Shown here in pieces: positions 1 through 10,261 of a stretch of 64,000 bases of DNA. The stretch is from Apium graveolens. Taxonomy: Eukaryota > Streptophyta > Magnoliopsida > Apiales > Apiaceae. A program made the translations under genes and the position numbers. The stretch lies in assembly GCF_009905375.1 (NCBI RefSeq), contig NW_027417600.1, forward strand, positions 1 to 64,000. Reading direction: 5' to 3'. Positions within the stretch are counted from its first letter, which is position 1; each line of letters begins with the position of its first letter. Below the pieces are notes generated by a model. It worked only from the letters and a program-made list of their open reading frames with translations. It did no database searches and was not told the origin of the DNA.

Positions 1-1844
1 CACGGGCCAAATGCAGAGGTTTGACAACATGCACCACAACATAATCATTGATTTCCGGTAAAAACCCAAAAGCCAATGCATTCCACCTACTCTCGCTAAA
101 AGGAAGAGGTGAATCCGGGAGAGTTTTGTATTTTTCAACTAGAGGATTCCACAGATATAATTGTTATCAACATACCAATTTGAACTGTAATATCCCGTAA
201 TTTTTAGAATTCGATCAATAATGGAATAATAGAAAAAAATATTAAAATTAGATAAGGACTAGGATTTAAAATTAGATTAGACTAATGGGCCTAAAATTTT
301 GGATCAGATACTAATATGGATAACTTGTAGGTTAAGATATAGGGTTTTGTATCGTTATAAATACCCCATATTCGTATTCCTTGTTTTTATCATTAAAATT
401 CGTAGGACTCTTCTCAGCAAAAATCAGCAGTCTTGTAAAATTCGTAGAAAATTCATCGTAAGTCGGAATTCAGTGATCCTGGACTTTTCGTAAAGCTCTT
501 TCCGGTTCTCTAACAAACTTTCGTGGTTCATCTTTTCAAGAAAATGTCGTTTAGAAGGGTCAGAAAAAGCGATATTCGAGTCGGGTCAGGCTTTGGGGGT
601 ACGTACTTTTTGGACCTACTTTATTTTCCGGAAAAGGTTTTGATACTCTGATTTTTCGCGATTTCCGTATAGATTATAGAATTCTGGTTCGAACTACTAT
701 AAGAATAAGATACGAGAATCTTTTGAAACCCAGTCTCTACGTTTTCGAACCGTTCGTAAATTTACGCTATAGTTCTGGAACTAGCCTTAGATACCCTTAG
801 TAGGCGCACGAGTATGCAACTTTAGATACCTATTAAGGGGCGCGTAATTATTGAATTTTAGATGCCGACCACTGGCAAAGTGTGGTATATGAGAATAAGA
901 ATAAGAATTAGATGCCGGCTACTGGCAAAGTGTGGCCGTAGATCAAGACTGTGGATTTATAAGAATTATCGTTTCATTATGTTTTACTCTGTTCTGATCT
1001 GTTATAAAAATCTGCTCTCTTCTGTTTTAAATTCTGAATTTTAAGATATAAAACTTTGGGTTGGATTTATTTTAGAAATTGTTTTTACAAAATTATTATT
1101 GTTTTGAGAAAAATCATTTTATTAAAAACACTCATTGTTTTCCGGTTAAATAGTTAGTCAATTTGTACTTGCTGAGTTTTGTACCTCACCCCTTTTATAT
1201 TTCAGGTTTTGTATATGATTCGAGTTGGAAATCATTGGAGTTCGAGGATCTTAGTATGGGAGTAGATTGACCTTTGGGCTTCCGTTTTTAGCTGCGCTTT
1301 CGTAATAGTACCTTTGTGATAGAGTTTTAGATTAATAAATTATATTTTGTAATAGTTTTGATTTAGAGTTAATAGTCCGGAAGTGTGGGCTTTTGCATGA
1401 ACGAAGTAAAGTTGCCGTGCAGATCAGACCATTTGATACTGCACGTCACGCACCGCTGACCTTAGGCAAGCCAGGAAGATGTTTAATCTTGCAGTATTCT
1501 TGACATTGCACATCATCAAAATGTATTGTTAATTCTCCGATTCGATAATTTTCAAAATAGAGATATTTAGAATTAGGATTACGGGCAATAATTTTCTGCT
1601 GATTTAATTGAAGGGTAATAAACATCGGAGTTTGACCGAGAAAGTACCATGATTTTTGGACGCACCTGCAACGTAAGATATATTTTACGGGGAGTCTTAC
1701 AAGAATTCCTGCTAACAAATCTTCCGACAAGTCATCAATCTGCAATCCTTTATTCTCAGGGATATTGCAAACAAGATCATTAAACAAGGCCATCTTCATC
1801 TTCTTCTTCCCCTGTTGCTTTCGAGAGCCTTCAATCGAGTTCAA
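1..1844 (-). pseudogene. F-box protein pseudogene, split by a solo LTR
   Basis: The minus strand from 1844 to 1446 encodes an F-box N-terminal part closely like the intact gene at 11237 (shared segment LPVKYILRCRCVQKSWY, then the DDVQC-EYC segment). The codon matching a Trp of the intact gene (AWRAVS) is TGA here, so the frame stops at 1446. Homology then runs on to about 1403, is interrupted by the 186-1397 insertion, and resumes at 1-180 with the LWNPLVEKY-like segment of the F-box-associated domain, leaving the window at base 1. A family member would act as the substrate receptor of an SCF ubiquitin ligase. This copy cannot, because of the stop, the insertion and an apparent frame slip near the insertion. 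The sequence upstream of 1844 also resembles the intact N-terminus but is frame-broken. Orientation is opposite to the intact paralogue. Confidence 0.85.
186..1397. mobile_element. Solo LTR (probably Ty3/gypsy) inside the F-box pseudogene
   Basis: A 1212-bp block begins TGTAATATCCCG and ends in TTTTGCA. It is flanked by the 5-bp direct repeat TGAAC (181-185 and 1398-1402) and has no internal coding region, so it reads as a solo LTR left by LTR-LTR recombination. It interrupts sequence homologous to the intact F-box gene. It contains a short internal direct repeat around 862-927 (GATGCCG..CTGGCAAAGTGTGG twice). Its last ~200 bp recur at about 50290-50519. The superfamily assignment rests only on the terminal sequence style. 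Confidence 0.85.
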
Positions 1845-2157
1845 CGTACTACATTGTTGTTTCTTCGAACGCTTGTGAAGCCTTCGGTTGAGGAGCTGAG
1901 TTTTAAAAAAATCCCAAAAATCTCATCTTCTTCCTGTACTTAGACATTGATTTGATTTCGGGAAATTTGGCCCGCTGCAGCTTATTATTTATTTGACCTA
2001 ACCTGTTCTTGTTTTTCCGCATCTTTCTAGATTTTATTTTTAAGATCATCCAATTTTTAACAATCCCTATTGGTCGGTCGGGTCAGGTCAATCCTATTTA
2101 TTGGCAGTCGGCCAATTTTTATTGATCATTAAATTAATTTTAATTCTAGTTGATATT
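1845..2157. other. Upstream flank of the F-box pseudogene
   Basis: Non-coding. The part next to 1844 carries a decayed F-box N-terminal extension on the minus strand. Nothing else is recognised. Confidence 0.5.
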
Positions 2158-2665
2158 AACATTACAAGAAAAACGGGTAAATACGACCGGTTAAAAATCC
2201 GTTGTATTTTGTTGAAGAAGATAGATAGATACAAAATTGCAATTGATAAGTTTCGAAACGTACCGAATTTCTGGAGGGTCGGATCGGAAAATTGAAAAAT
2301 GAGTTGCGGGAGAAGAGCAGGGGAGTGCAACGAAGTAAAGTGGTACATAAAGTTTCCAATGAGAGTTATGTGAATTGTGGGGTTTAGAAGGGGTTTAGGC
2401 CATTTGAGAGAGATAGAGAGGTAGAAAAAGAAAGAAGGGGAGCAAGGGAGGAGGAGGAGGCGCGGGGGTTAGGTAGACACTGGACAGGGTAACAAGGGGT
2501 GGGGGCGGGGGCGGGTGGTAAGGGGTTTAAAATTAAAAAATTATATTATTTTATAGTTTTTTTATAAAATATAATACCAACCCTTAGATTATATTTTAGT
2601 GTTTAAATTTGCGGATCGCTGACGTGGTCAGGCTAAATACAACCGCAGTTAGTTGAATTTAGGAG
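2158..2665. mobile_element. CACTA-like non-autonomous element, degenerate
   Basis: The left end (ATTACAAGAAAAACGGG) resembles the CACTACAAGAAAA terminus of plant CACTA transposons. It is followed by a TAAATACGACCGG subterminal motif. A similar TAAATACAACCG motif lies near 2633, and the right end is GAGTG at about 2665. No transposase is seen. The middle (2400-2520) is strongly purine-rich. Ends and target duplication are too decayed for certainty. Confidence 0.35.
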
Positions 2666-2904
2666 TGTCAATTTATAAATTCAGTTCATTTATTACGTAT
2701 TTGTTGTTATGAAAATTAAAATCCGGATTATTTCTATAAAAAATATTGGAATTTGTTAAACTTTTTCTTAAAATTTTATAATTTTATAATTTATTTTAAA
2801 AACTCATTATTTTAATAGAAAATTAAATTTTGATTTTGATCGATTTTATGATAAATTCAATTAATAAGAATGTGCGGTAAAATTTAGAATTATGTTTAAT
2901 TATA
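2666..2904. other. AT-rich spacer
   Basis: Very AT-rich, without a convincing ORF or known element. Its right part may be a decayed outer copy of the satellite array that follows. Confidence 0.4.
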
Positions 2905-4655
2905 CTTTATTTGTTAAAATAATGGAGCTCCAATAATTAAAATACATTTTATTTTTTCTAAATTTTTATAATATTACTAAAATATATAGATATTGAAATC
3001 TGTAAAGTTAGATCATTCATAAATATTTTTAAAAATCGAAACATGGGTATTAGACTAATACTAGTAATAATTACTTGTCAAACTACTAGTTGAGAGTGAA
3101 AATAGCAAGCTAAATATATTTTTTTTTTCTAATTTTTTATAATATCACTAAAATATATAACTCTTGACATCTGTAAGTTTGGCTAATTCATAAACATTTT
3201 TAAAAAAATTGAAACATCGGTATTAGACTAACACTAGTAAGAAATACCAGTCAAACTACTTGTTGAATGTTAAAATAGCAAATCAAATATATTTATTTTT
3301 TTCTAAAACTTTTGTAATATCACTTAAGTATATAAATCTTCACATCTGTAAAGTTGGATCATTCATAAATATTTTTTAAAAAATCAAAACATAGCTATTA
3401 GACTAACACTAGTAAAAAAATACTGGTTAAACTACTAGTTTACTATTTAAATAGCAAATCAAATACATTTATTTTTTTCTAAAATTTTTATTATATCACT
3501 AAAATATATAGATCTTTACATTCTTACGGTTGGATCATTCATAAACATTTTGTAAAAAATTGAAACATCGGTATGAGACTAAACAGTAGTAAGAAGTATG
3601 GGTCAAATTACTAGTTAACTGTTAAAATAACAAACCAAATATATTTATTTTTTTCTAAAAATTTTATCATATCATTAAAATATATAGATCTTTACATACT
3701 TACGGTTGGATCATTCATAAATATTTTGTAAAAAATCGAAACATCGGTATGAGACTAAACACTAGTAAGAAGTACTGGTCAAACTACTAGTTGACTGTTA
3801 AAATAACAAACCACATACATTTATCTTTTATTAAAATTTTATCATATCATTAAAATATATAGATCTTGACATCCTTTCGGTTGGATCATTCATAATTTTT
3901 TTGAAAAAAATCGAAACATCGGTACGGGACTAAACACTAGTAAGAATAATTGGTCAAACTATTGGTTGACTGTTAAAAATAGCAAACCAAATATATTTAT
4001 TTTTTTTCCAAAATTTTAATTATATCACTGAAATATATATATCTTTACATCCTTATGGTTGGATCATTCATAAACATTTTGTAAAAAATTGAAATATCGG
4101 TATGAGACTAAACACTAGTAAGACGTACTGGTCAAACTACTTGTTGAATGTTAAAATAACAAATCAAATACATTTATTATTTTCTAAAATTTTATCATAT
4201 CACTAAAATATATAAATCTTGACATCCTTACGGTTGGATCATTCATAAACATCTTTTAAAAAATTAAAATATCGGTACGGGACTAAATAACCAGTCGAAT
4301 TACTAGTTGACTGTTAAAATAGCAAACCAAATACATTTATTTTTTTCTAAATTTTTTATCATATCACTAAAATATATAGATTTTTGACATACTTGCGGTT
4401 GTATCATTCATAAATATTTTTTAAAAAATTGAACATCAGTATGTGACTAAACACTAGTAAGAAGTAATAGTCAAACTATTAGTTGACTATTAAAATAGTC
4501 AACCAAATATATTATTTTTTTCTAAAAATTTATCAGATCACTAAAATATATAGATCTTGATATCCTTACGGTTGGAATATTCATAAATATTTTTAAAAAA
4601 AATCAAAAAATTAGTTTAGGAGTAAAAGTTGGGACTAAAAGTGGTCAAACTAGTG
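2905..4655. repeat. Tandem satellite-like array, about ten ~175-bp monomers
   Basis: The anchor ATTCAT within GGTTGGATCATTCATAAA recurs at 3015, 3186, 3361, 3537, 3713, 3888, 4066, 4241, 4406 and 4579. Spacings are 171, 175, 176, 176, 175, 178, 175, 165 and 173 bp. Each monomer also carries an AAAATATATAGATCTTGACAT-like block, a GAAACATCGGTATGAGACTAA-like block and a GGTCAAACTACTAGTTGACTG-like block. Copies differ by scattered substitutions and small indels. The monomer length is typical of plant satellites. The array ends abruptly at the copia gag fragment at about 4660. Confidence 0.9.
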
Positions 4656-7600
4656 ATTGATTGTTAAAAGCATGGAACCTTTGCCTACTATATTGAAAGC
4701 TTATCATATCCTTCAGCAAATTGAGAAACAATATCATCTTAATATGCCCACGAATAAATCAGATGTTAGTGCTCTTTATAGTAACAATAATTCTTCCTAT
4801 CCTTCCATTTCAAGAAATTTGGCACCTAAGAAAGATTTTAAAATGAACAAAATGGATCTGGTTTGTAATCATTGTAAGAGGAAGAGTCACTCTTTTGATT
4901 AGTGTTTTAAATTACATTGGGGTTTCAGATTGGTATGTCAATCTCAAGGGCAAACAAAATATTATTTCTACATCTACAGGACTTTCTGGCAATAAATTTG
5001 GAGCACAGGTTTTGATGCTTCTGGATTGCTTAGCTCTAGTTCTTTGGATATTAATACTTCTTCTGACACTCAGAATTTTCCCCATATAGATAATCAAATG
5101 GTTACTTCGGTTTATAAGGAAGTGTTAAAGATGATGTAACAGAATGTTAGTCTCTCTGAAACTGATGCTTCTTGCAACTTTGAAGGTACTGCTTCAGCTT
5201 TTAATACTCAGTCTACAGCTGATTATCCTTACTGGATAGTAGATACATGGGCTAGTGATCATATGGTTTGTCTATCAGATTTGTTTGTTGATATGACAAA
5301 ATTATCTACTCCAATTCAAATCACTTTACCTAATGGTTCTTCTCAAGTAGTTGATCACACTGGCACTGTTTTCTTAACCTTTAATATCAAATTACTTGAT
5401 GTCCTATATATGCCAGGATTTAAACATAATCTATTATCAGTTTGTAAGTTATTGGATCATAACAATTTACTTGCTAAATTTGATAAAGATTGCTGTATTT
5501 TTCAGGACCTTTTGGCTGATTCTATCCAAGCCACTGGATTAAAAACAAATGAACTTTACAGGATCACTTGCTATTCGATTTCTTCCTGTAATTTGTCTTT
5601 CTACAGTTATTTGAATTCTCATGTTGTTTCTAGTAGTTTGGATGTAATTCATGCTAGATTGGGACATGTCTCTTTAGGCAAATATAAACATTTGTCTGAT
5701 TATGTATCTTGTTCTAAAACTCATGATTTATTTTGTGAATCATGCATTCTTGCTAAACATCATAAATTTTCCTATCCATAATTTATTTCTAGAGCCCCTT
5801 TTCCTTTTCATTTGTTACATATTGATTTATGGGGTCCTTTTCATATCCCTAGTATTTCTGGTGGTAGATACTTTCTTATCATTTTAGATGATTTTACAAG
5901 AGTTACATGGACGCAATTACTACATACTAAGGATCGGGTGTTTAGTATTGTTCAAGGTTTTTTAGATTAGACCAGTAATCATTTCAATCATATTGTAAAG
6001 TTCATCAGATCTGATAATGGCACTGAAATTGTTCAGCCTAATTGTGCCATTCTTTTTTCATCAGAAAGCATAGTTCATCCAGAAAGTATTCTGGTAATCC
6101 TCAATATAATGGTAGGGTTGAAAGGAAGCATAAACATTTATTAGACACTGCTAGGACAAATAGAATTCATGCTAATTTGCCACTTAAGTTTTGAGGTGAT
6201 TGTATTCTACCTGCTACATACTTGATTAACCTTATGCCTAGTTTTGTTATGAATTGGAAGATCCCTTATGAACAAGCCTGCTTCTTATGATAATTTGAGA
6301 GTCATTGGTTGCCTTTGTTTTGTTGTAATTCCCTCGTATGATAAATTGTCTCCTAGAGTCAGAAAATGCATTCTTCTTGGATATCCTTATGCTCAAAAAG
6401 GTTAGGTCTTATATGATCTTGAATCTCATGAGAATTTTTTTAGTAGAGATGTTATTTTTAACGAATTTTTTTCCTTTTTACTGTATCTTTTATTCCAAAA
6501 TATTCATAGTACGTACTGTTCTAGATTCTTCTTCTAGAATTTCTGAGGCTTCTACCTTTCCTATTATTTCTGAATCAGTTTTAACAAGAAGATATTATAG
6601 ACTTTCTCAGGTTCACAAGAAATTTGATCGGTTTGTCATCTCAACAATTCCTTAAACTTCTATCAATACTTGTCATGCGTTTAATGTTTTCTTTCAATCA
6701 ACTTTTTCTCATCTCAACCCACAATATCTTCACAGCCTTAATGTTGTTCTTAATATATACAAATGAACCTAGTTCTTATAATAAGGCTAAAGATGACCCG
6801 GGATGGGTTGCTGCTGTGCAGAAAGAGCTTGATGCTCTTGATGCCAATAATACCCGGACTTTAACTACTCTACCTCCTAATACTCATGGCATTGATCTAA
6901 ATGGGTTTTTAAGATCAAGTTTAACCAAGATGGTTAAGTTGAAAGATATAAGGCAAGACTAGTTGCTAGAGGTGATAAACAGATCAAAGGAAAGGATTTG
7001 AAACATACATTCACTCATGTTGCAAATTTTACTATTGTGAGGTTTTTTATTGCCTTAACTGCAGCACATGACTGGAATCTCCAAAAATTGGATGTTAACA
7101 ATGCAGTTCTTAATGGTTTTATTGATGCGGATATCTATATGACTCCTCCTCCTGGTTATACCAAAGTTGCCCCCGATCTTGTCTGCAAACTCAAAAGATC
7201 TATCTATGGTTTAAGACATGTTTCCGGGAAATGAAATTATGAGTTTTCCAACTTCTTGATCTTCATGAGTTATGTTCAGTCTACACAAAATTATTCTTTA
7301 TTTGTCAAAGCTTCTGATGAATCTTTTACTGTAATTGTTTGCTATGTTGATGACTTACTGTTGACTAGGAATGATTATACTGAAATTTCTTTTATTAAAT
7401 CTGAGCTACATAAGGCTTTTACCATTAAAGATATCGGTAATCTCAAATACTTACTTGGTATTAAGGTTACTAGAGATTCTTCTGATATTAGATTAAATCA
7501 GAGAAAATACATTTTGGATCTTCTTACTGCTACTCATATCGATAATTGTAAGTCTGTTTTTTGCCATGGACAAGGGCCTTCAGTTAACCCTTGATGCTAC

Positions 7601-7771
7601 ACCAAAATTGTCCGATCCTGAAGTCTACAGACGCATTGTTGGGAAACTCTTATATTGGAATCTCACAAGACCTGGTATCTCTTATTCTGTTCAACAACTT
7701 TCTCAGTTTCTTTCAGCTCTTGCTCAGAGTCATCTCTTGATGTTGTTTTTCATGTCCTGAAATACTTAACA

Positions 7772-7891
7772 TTTCATTTCAAATGAGAAATTTCAAATGA
7801 CAGGATTTGAGTTGTCATTTCAAATTCTCATGTTTATACTAATATTTGAATGTCCTGAATTTCAAATGAAATCCAGTTTTCCAAACGGGCC
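7772..7891. mobile_element. Small MITE-like insertion in the copia RNase H region
   Basis: The copia reading HVLKYL / KGILNVGLF is interrupted here. The insert is flanked by TAA (about 7769 and 7892), a 3-bp target site typical of PIF/Harbinger elements. It ends in a CCAAACGGGCCA-type terminus and holds an internal inverted repeat (ATGAGAAATTTCAAATGACA near 7783, TGTCATTTCAAATTCTCAT near 7816). The left terminal inverted repeat seems lost. Confidence 0.55.
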
Positions 7892-8380
7892 ATAAAGGGT
7901 ATCTTGAATGTTGGACTGTTTTATAAGTCTAATATTTCGTTGGAATTATCTGCTTATTGTATGCTGATTGGGGTACTTGTCCCTTCTCAGCCAGATATCT
8001 TTCTGGTTATGCAGCTTTTCTGGGTTCTTTTTTAATTTCTTGGAAAATCAAGAAATCAAAGATTGTTTCTAAGAGCACTGCTGAGGCAGAATATCGTTGT
8101 ATGAGCTATACTACATGTAAGATTATTTGGTTAGAAAGGCTTTTAAACGATCTCCATATTCAAGTTCCCACACCAATTAATATATACTATGATAATATTG
8201 CGGCCAAACACATAGCAGAGCATCAAATATTTCCAGAACGCACCAAGAATTTGAAGATAGATTATCATTTTATTCGGGATTATGTCACTTCTGGCTTCCT
8301 CAAAAATTTTCACATTCAGCTTACTGATTTATTGACAAAACCACTTCCTGCTGCTCAATATAAAGAGTTATACCCTCTGT

Positions 8381-8555
8381 TATAAAAATTGGCCGATTTT
8401 TCAAAAATCGCCGATAAATCGCTCAAAAATCGGTCAAAAATATTTGTCCGATTTGACCGATTTCCGATAAATCGCCGATAAATCATCCGATTTTTTAAAA
8501 ATTGTCCAATAAATCGTAAATCGGTACCTCAACCAAATAGTTCCGATTTCCGAAA
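8381..8555. mobile_element. Palindrome-rich insertion with CCGATAAATCG motifs
   Basis: The insert is about 175 bp and built from repeated CGATTT, AAATCGCCGATAAATCG and their complements. It is flanked by TCTGT (8376-8380 and 8556-8560), a possible 5-bp target duplication. It splits the 3' end of the copia pol region. Superfamily unknown; the dense self-complementarity suggests a foldback or MITE element. Confidence 0.45.
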
Positions 8556-8664
8556 TCTGTAAGACTGGTTATACCTCAAGCTAGTTCTTGTTAACATATC
8601 GTTTAATTTCAAAGTGTAGTAGAGCGTTCATATTACGATTTGGCAAATTCAATATCATAAAGAT

Positions 8665-8730
8665 TCCGCAGTAGCGCTGGCTAATCAGAAAAACAAATTG
8701 ATTATTCCAGGTTCGATCCCCGGCTGCGGA
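8665..8730 (+). ncRNA. tRNA-like relic (possible tRNA pseudogene or SINE head)
   Basis: TCCGCAG at 8665 pairs perfectly with CTGCGGA at 8724-8730, as in a 7-bp acceptor stem. Just before the 3' arm, CCAGG-TTCGATC-CCCGG forms a T-arm-like hairpin with one mismatch and contains the RNA polymerase III B box GGTTCGATCCC. The span is only 66 nt and I see no good D or anticodon arm, so it is not a normal tRNA. It may be a decayed tRNA or a tRNA-derived SINE head. Confidence 0.35.
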
Positions 8731-8768
8731 GTTTATTTTTTTATTTTTTCAGCCTAACTGTGCCAATA

Positions 8769-8978
8769 TCAGGGTGACAGCCACCATAATGGCACTGCAC
8801 TATAGAATGCTATAGTGTCTAATGCCATACGTTCTTCATCAGTCAGCATGAAAGAATCACCCCAGTTAGAGTCATGATCCAGAATCGTGTTTTGAAAAGT
8901 TAAAATGATTTCAACAACACCTAAATGCCTACTAGCTGCCAAATGTAATGCAGATTCTCCCAGCTTTGTAGCTTCCAA
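8769..8978 (-). pseudogene. Ankyrin-PGG gene fragment (chimeric, internally deleted)
   Basis: The minus-strand frame reads an ankyrin segment (GESALHLAA..HLGVVEII), then LTDEERMAL, then directly DTIAFYSA. In the intact gene at 58128-61526 the first part lies in exon 1 (GDSALHVAARGGHLGVVEII..LTDEERVTL) and the second in the last exon (CDTIAMYSAIMVAV). Several hundred codons and all introns between them are missing. This is a rearranged gene scrap, not a functional protein. It starts 16 bp from the stop of the phylloplanin-like gene on the same strand. Confidence 0.75.
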
Positions 8979-8993
8979 TATTAGGATGAGAAG

Positions 8994-9487
8994 CTAGCTA
9001 GTATGTGCCACATACTGAAAAGGCTCGGCGTTGACAATGGCAATCTGACCACCAGTCAGACTAAGCAACCGAACAGGTGCTCTTAGAGTTCCTGCAGGAG
9101 GCAACACTTTACAAGAGGTCCCAGTAGCAGGAAGCTTCAAGGTGACAAAACACGGAACTCGTCGACTGGGATCATAAATAATACCATCTTTAAAAGAAAT
9201 TAATCCCGAATAAAATCCAGACGTATTTGTTACAGCTGTGCCAGGGTGCCACTAGCACCCTTGCACGAGCCAGTAACAAGCACTCCGGATGCCCCTAAAA
9301 TGTCACGGCTTTTTGGACGGGCTCCGGAGGGCGTGCACGCCACGAAACCGTTAAATTGTACCTGAACTACTTTAACTAGACTTGTAATTGGCTGCAGCCT
9401 CGCTTGGCCTACATGCATTGACACAGATAGTAATATTAGGATTGATACATAAACAACCATGGACTTGGCTGAGTTATAATAAGCCAT
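8994..9487 (-). pseudogene. Phylloplanin-like secreted protein gene, frameshifted
   Basis: The minus strand starts at 9487 with a hydrophobic signal peptide (about residues 8-28, VVYVSILILLSVS, then a likely cut near GQA). It continues with FNGFVACTPSG, and after a 1-base slip near 9236 with AVTNTSGFYSGL, DGIIYDPS, SCKVLPPAGTLRAPVRLL and a stop at 8994-8996. The segment order and length (about 165 codons once the slip is allowed for) match plant phylloplanin/Ole e 1-like secreted leaf-surface proteins. Known phylloplanins are secreted from trichomes and act against microbes; that role is by family only. The first frame ends after 85 codons. No GT-AG pair obviously repairs the slip, so this is a pseudogene or a one-base sequence error. 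Confidence 0.65.
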
Positions 9488-10000
9488 AGGAACTATGTTG
9501 TGTAATTATTTTTTTTGACAAGTGTCTGTGTTGTAATTTGAATGTGTAGACACCAATTTATGGAGTTTTTTTTACATTATTGTGTTCTGAGAACCGGTCC
9601 ATTAAAAAATATTAAGATTGTACGAAAAGGCACCGTACAAATCATACATTAGATTCAACGCGCTCGAAATGCCAGCCAACCAGAGCTATATTATATTGAG
9701 AAACCGTCCATCTAAAACATTATTGTGTTAGAAAACGACCCATATGAATCTTATATGAGTAATGTTATGTATCCAGAATTTGTTACAAAAAATTTGTAGA
9801 GAATGGCATGTTAATTGATGTGGAATATTTTAATTATGTTTGTTGATATTTTAATTGTAATTGTTGATGTGAATACACAGACTCATTTCAATTAAAACAT
9901 GTTACATGTACAGAATTGTGCATGAAGCAATTTCCATCTTATATTATATTCATCATGTCCTCCATGGGCTTATTTTATATGGGATGTATTTTACAATATA
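9488..10000. other. Intergenic, possible promoter of the phylloplanin-like gene
   Basis: AT-rich, no coding region recognised. It lies immediately upstream (minus orientation) of the 9487 start and ends at the TA target site of the next MITE. Confidence 0.4.
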
Positions 10001-10259
10001 CTCTCTCTGTCCCTAAAAACGTTTCATCTTTGTGTTGGACACGTTTGCCAATGCACACTTTTGATTGTTAATATCTTTAAATTCGTATTAGTATTAAATA
10101 TAAAAATTTCACTGTATTAAAGTACTGATAAATACGAATCCAACGAGATCACTCATGACTATGTTTGATATTATAGATTAAACGTAAATTAGTAGTTAAT
10201 CGCTTACCGTAAATAGTACCGAAAGTCAAATTAGGCAACGTATTAAGGGACGGAGGGAG
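10001..10259. mobile_element. Stowaway-type MITE
   Basis: The ends CTCTCTCTGTCCCTAAAAACGT (10001) and ACGTATTAAGGGACGGAGGGAG (to 10259) are inverted repeats with the CTCCCTCCGTCCC signature of Stowaway (Tc1/mariner) MITEs. TA dinucleotides flank both sides. The interior matches the relic at 54885-55121 in the opposite orientation (for example TAAGCGATTAACTA and CACGTTTGCCAATGCACACTTTT). Confidence 0.9.
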
Positions 10260-10261
10260 TA

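Larger units (their letters stand above)
4660..8600 (+). mobile_element. Ty1/copia relic, 5'-truncated, no LTRs found
   Basis: Gag, protease, integrase, reverse transcriptase and RNase H pieces appear in copia order on the plus strand but in several frames with many stops. Gag: zinc knuckle CX2CX4HX4C near 4870-4910, with a stop inside. Protease: YWIVDTWASDHM near 5240, where DSG has become DTW. Integrase: CESCILAKHH zinc finger near 5740 and RSDNGTEI near 6008. RT: DVNNAVLNGF and CYVDDLL, near 7090 and 7345. RNase H: KSTAEAEYR near 8070. It is 5'-truncated in gag against the satellite array. Insertions at 7769-7894 and 8381-8555 break it further. Confidence 0.85.

Noticed and set aside
299..1044. 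Short plus frames at 299-493 and 862-1044
   Set aside because: They lie inside the solo LTR and have no domain or codon structure.
2905..4655. Regular direct repeats that might be taken for a CRISPR array
   Set aside because: Repeat units are ~175 bp, adjoining and similar throughout, with no short repeat/unique spacer pattern; the genome is a plant nuclear one.
8665..8730. Functional tRNA gene
   Set aside because: Acceptor stem and T-arm are present, but at 66 nt there is no proper D arm, anticodon arm or readable anticodon.
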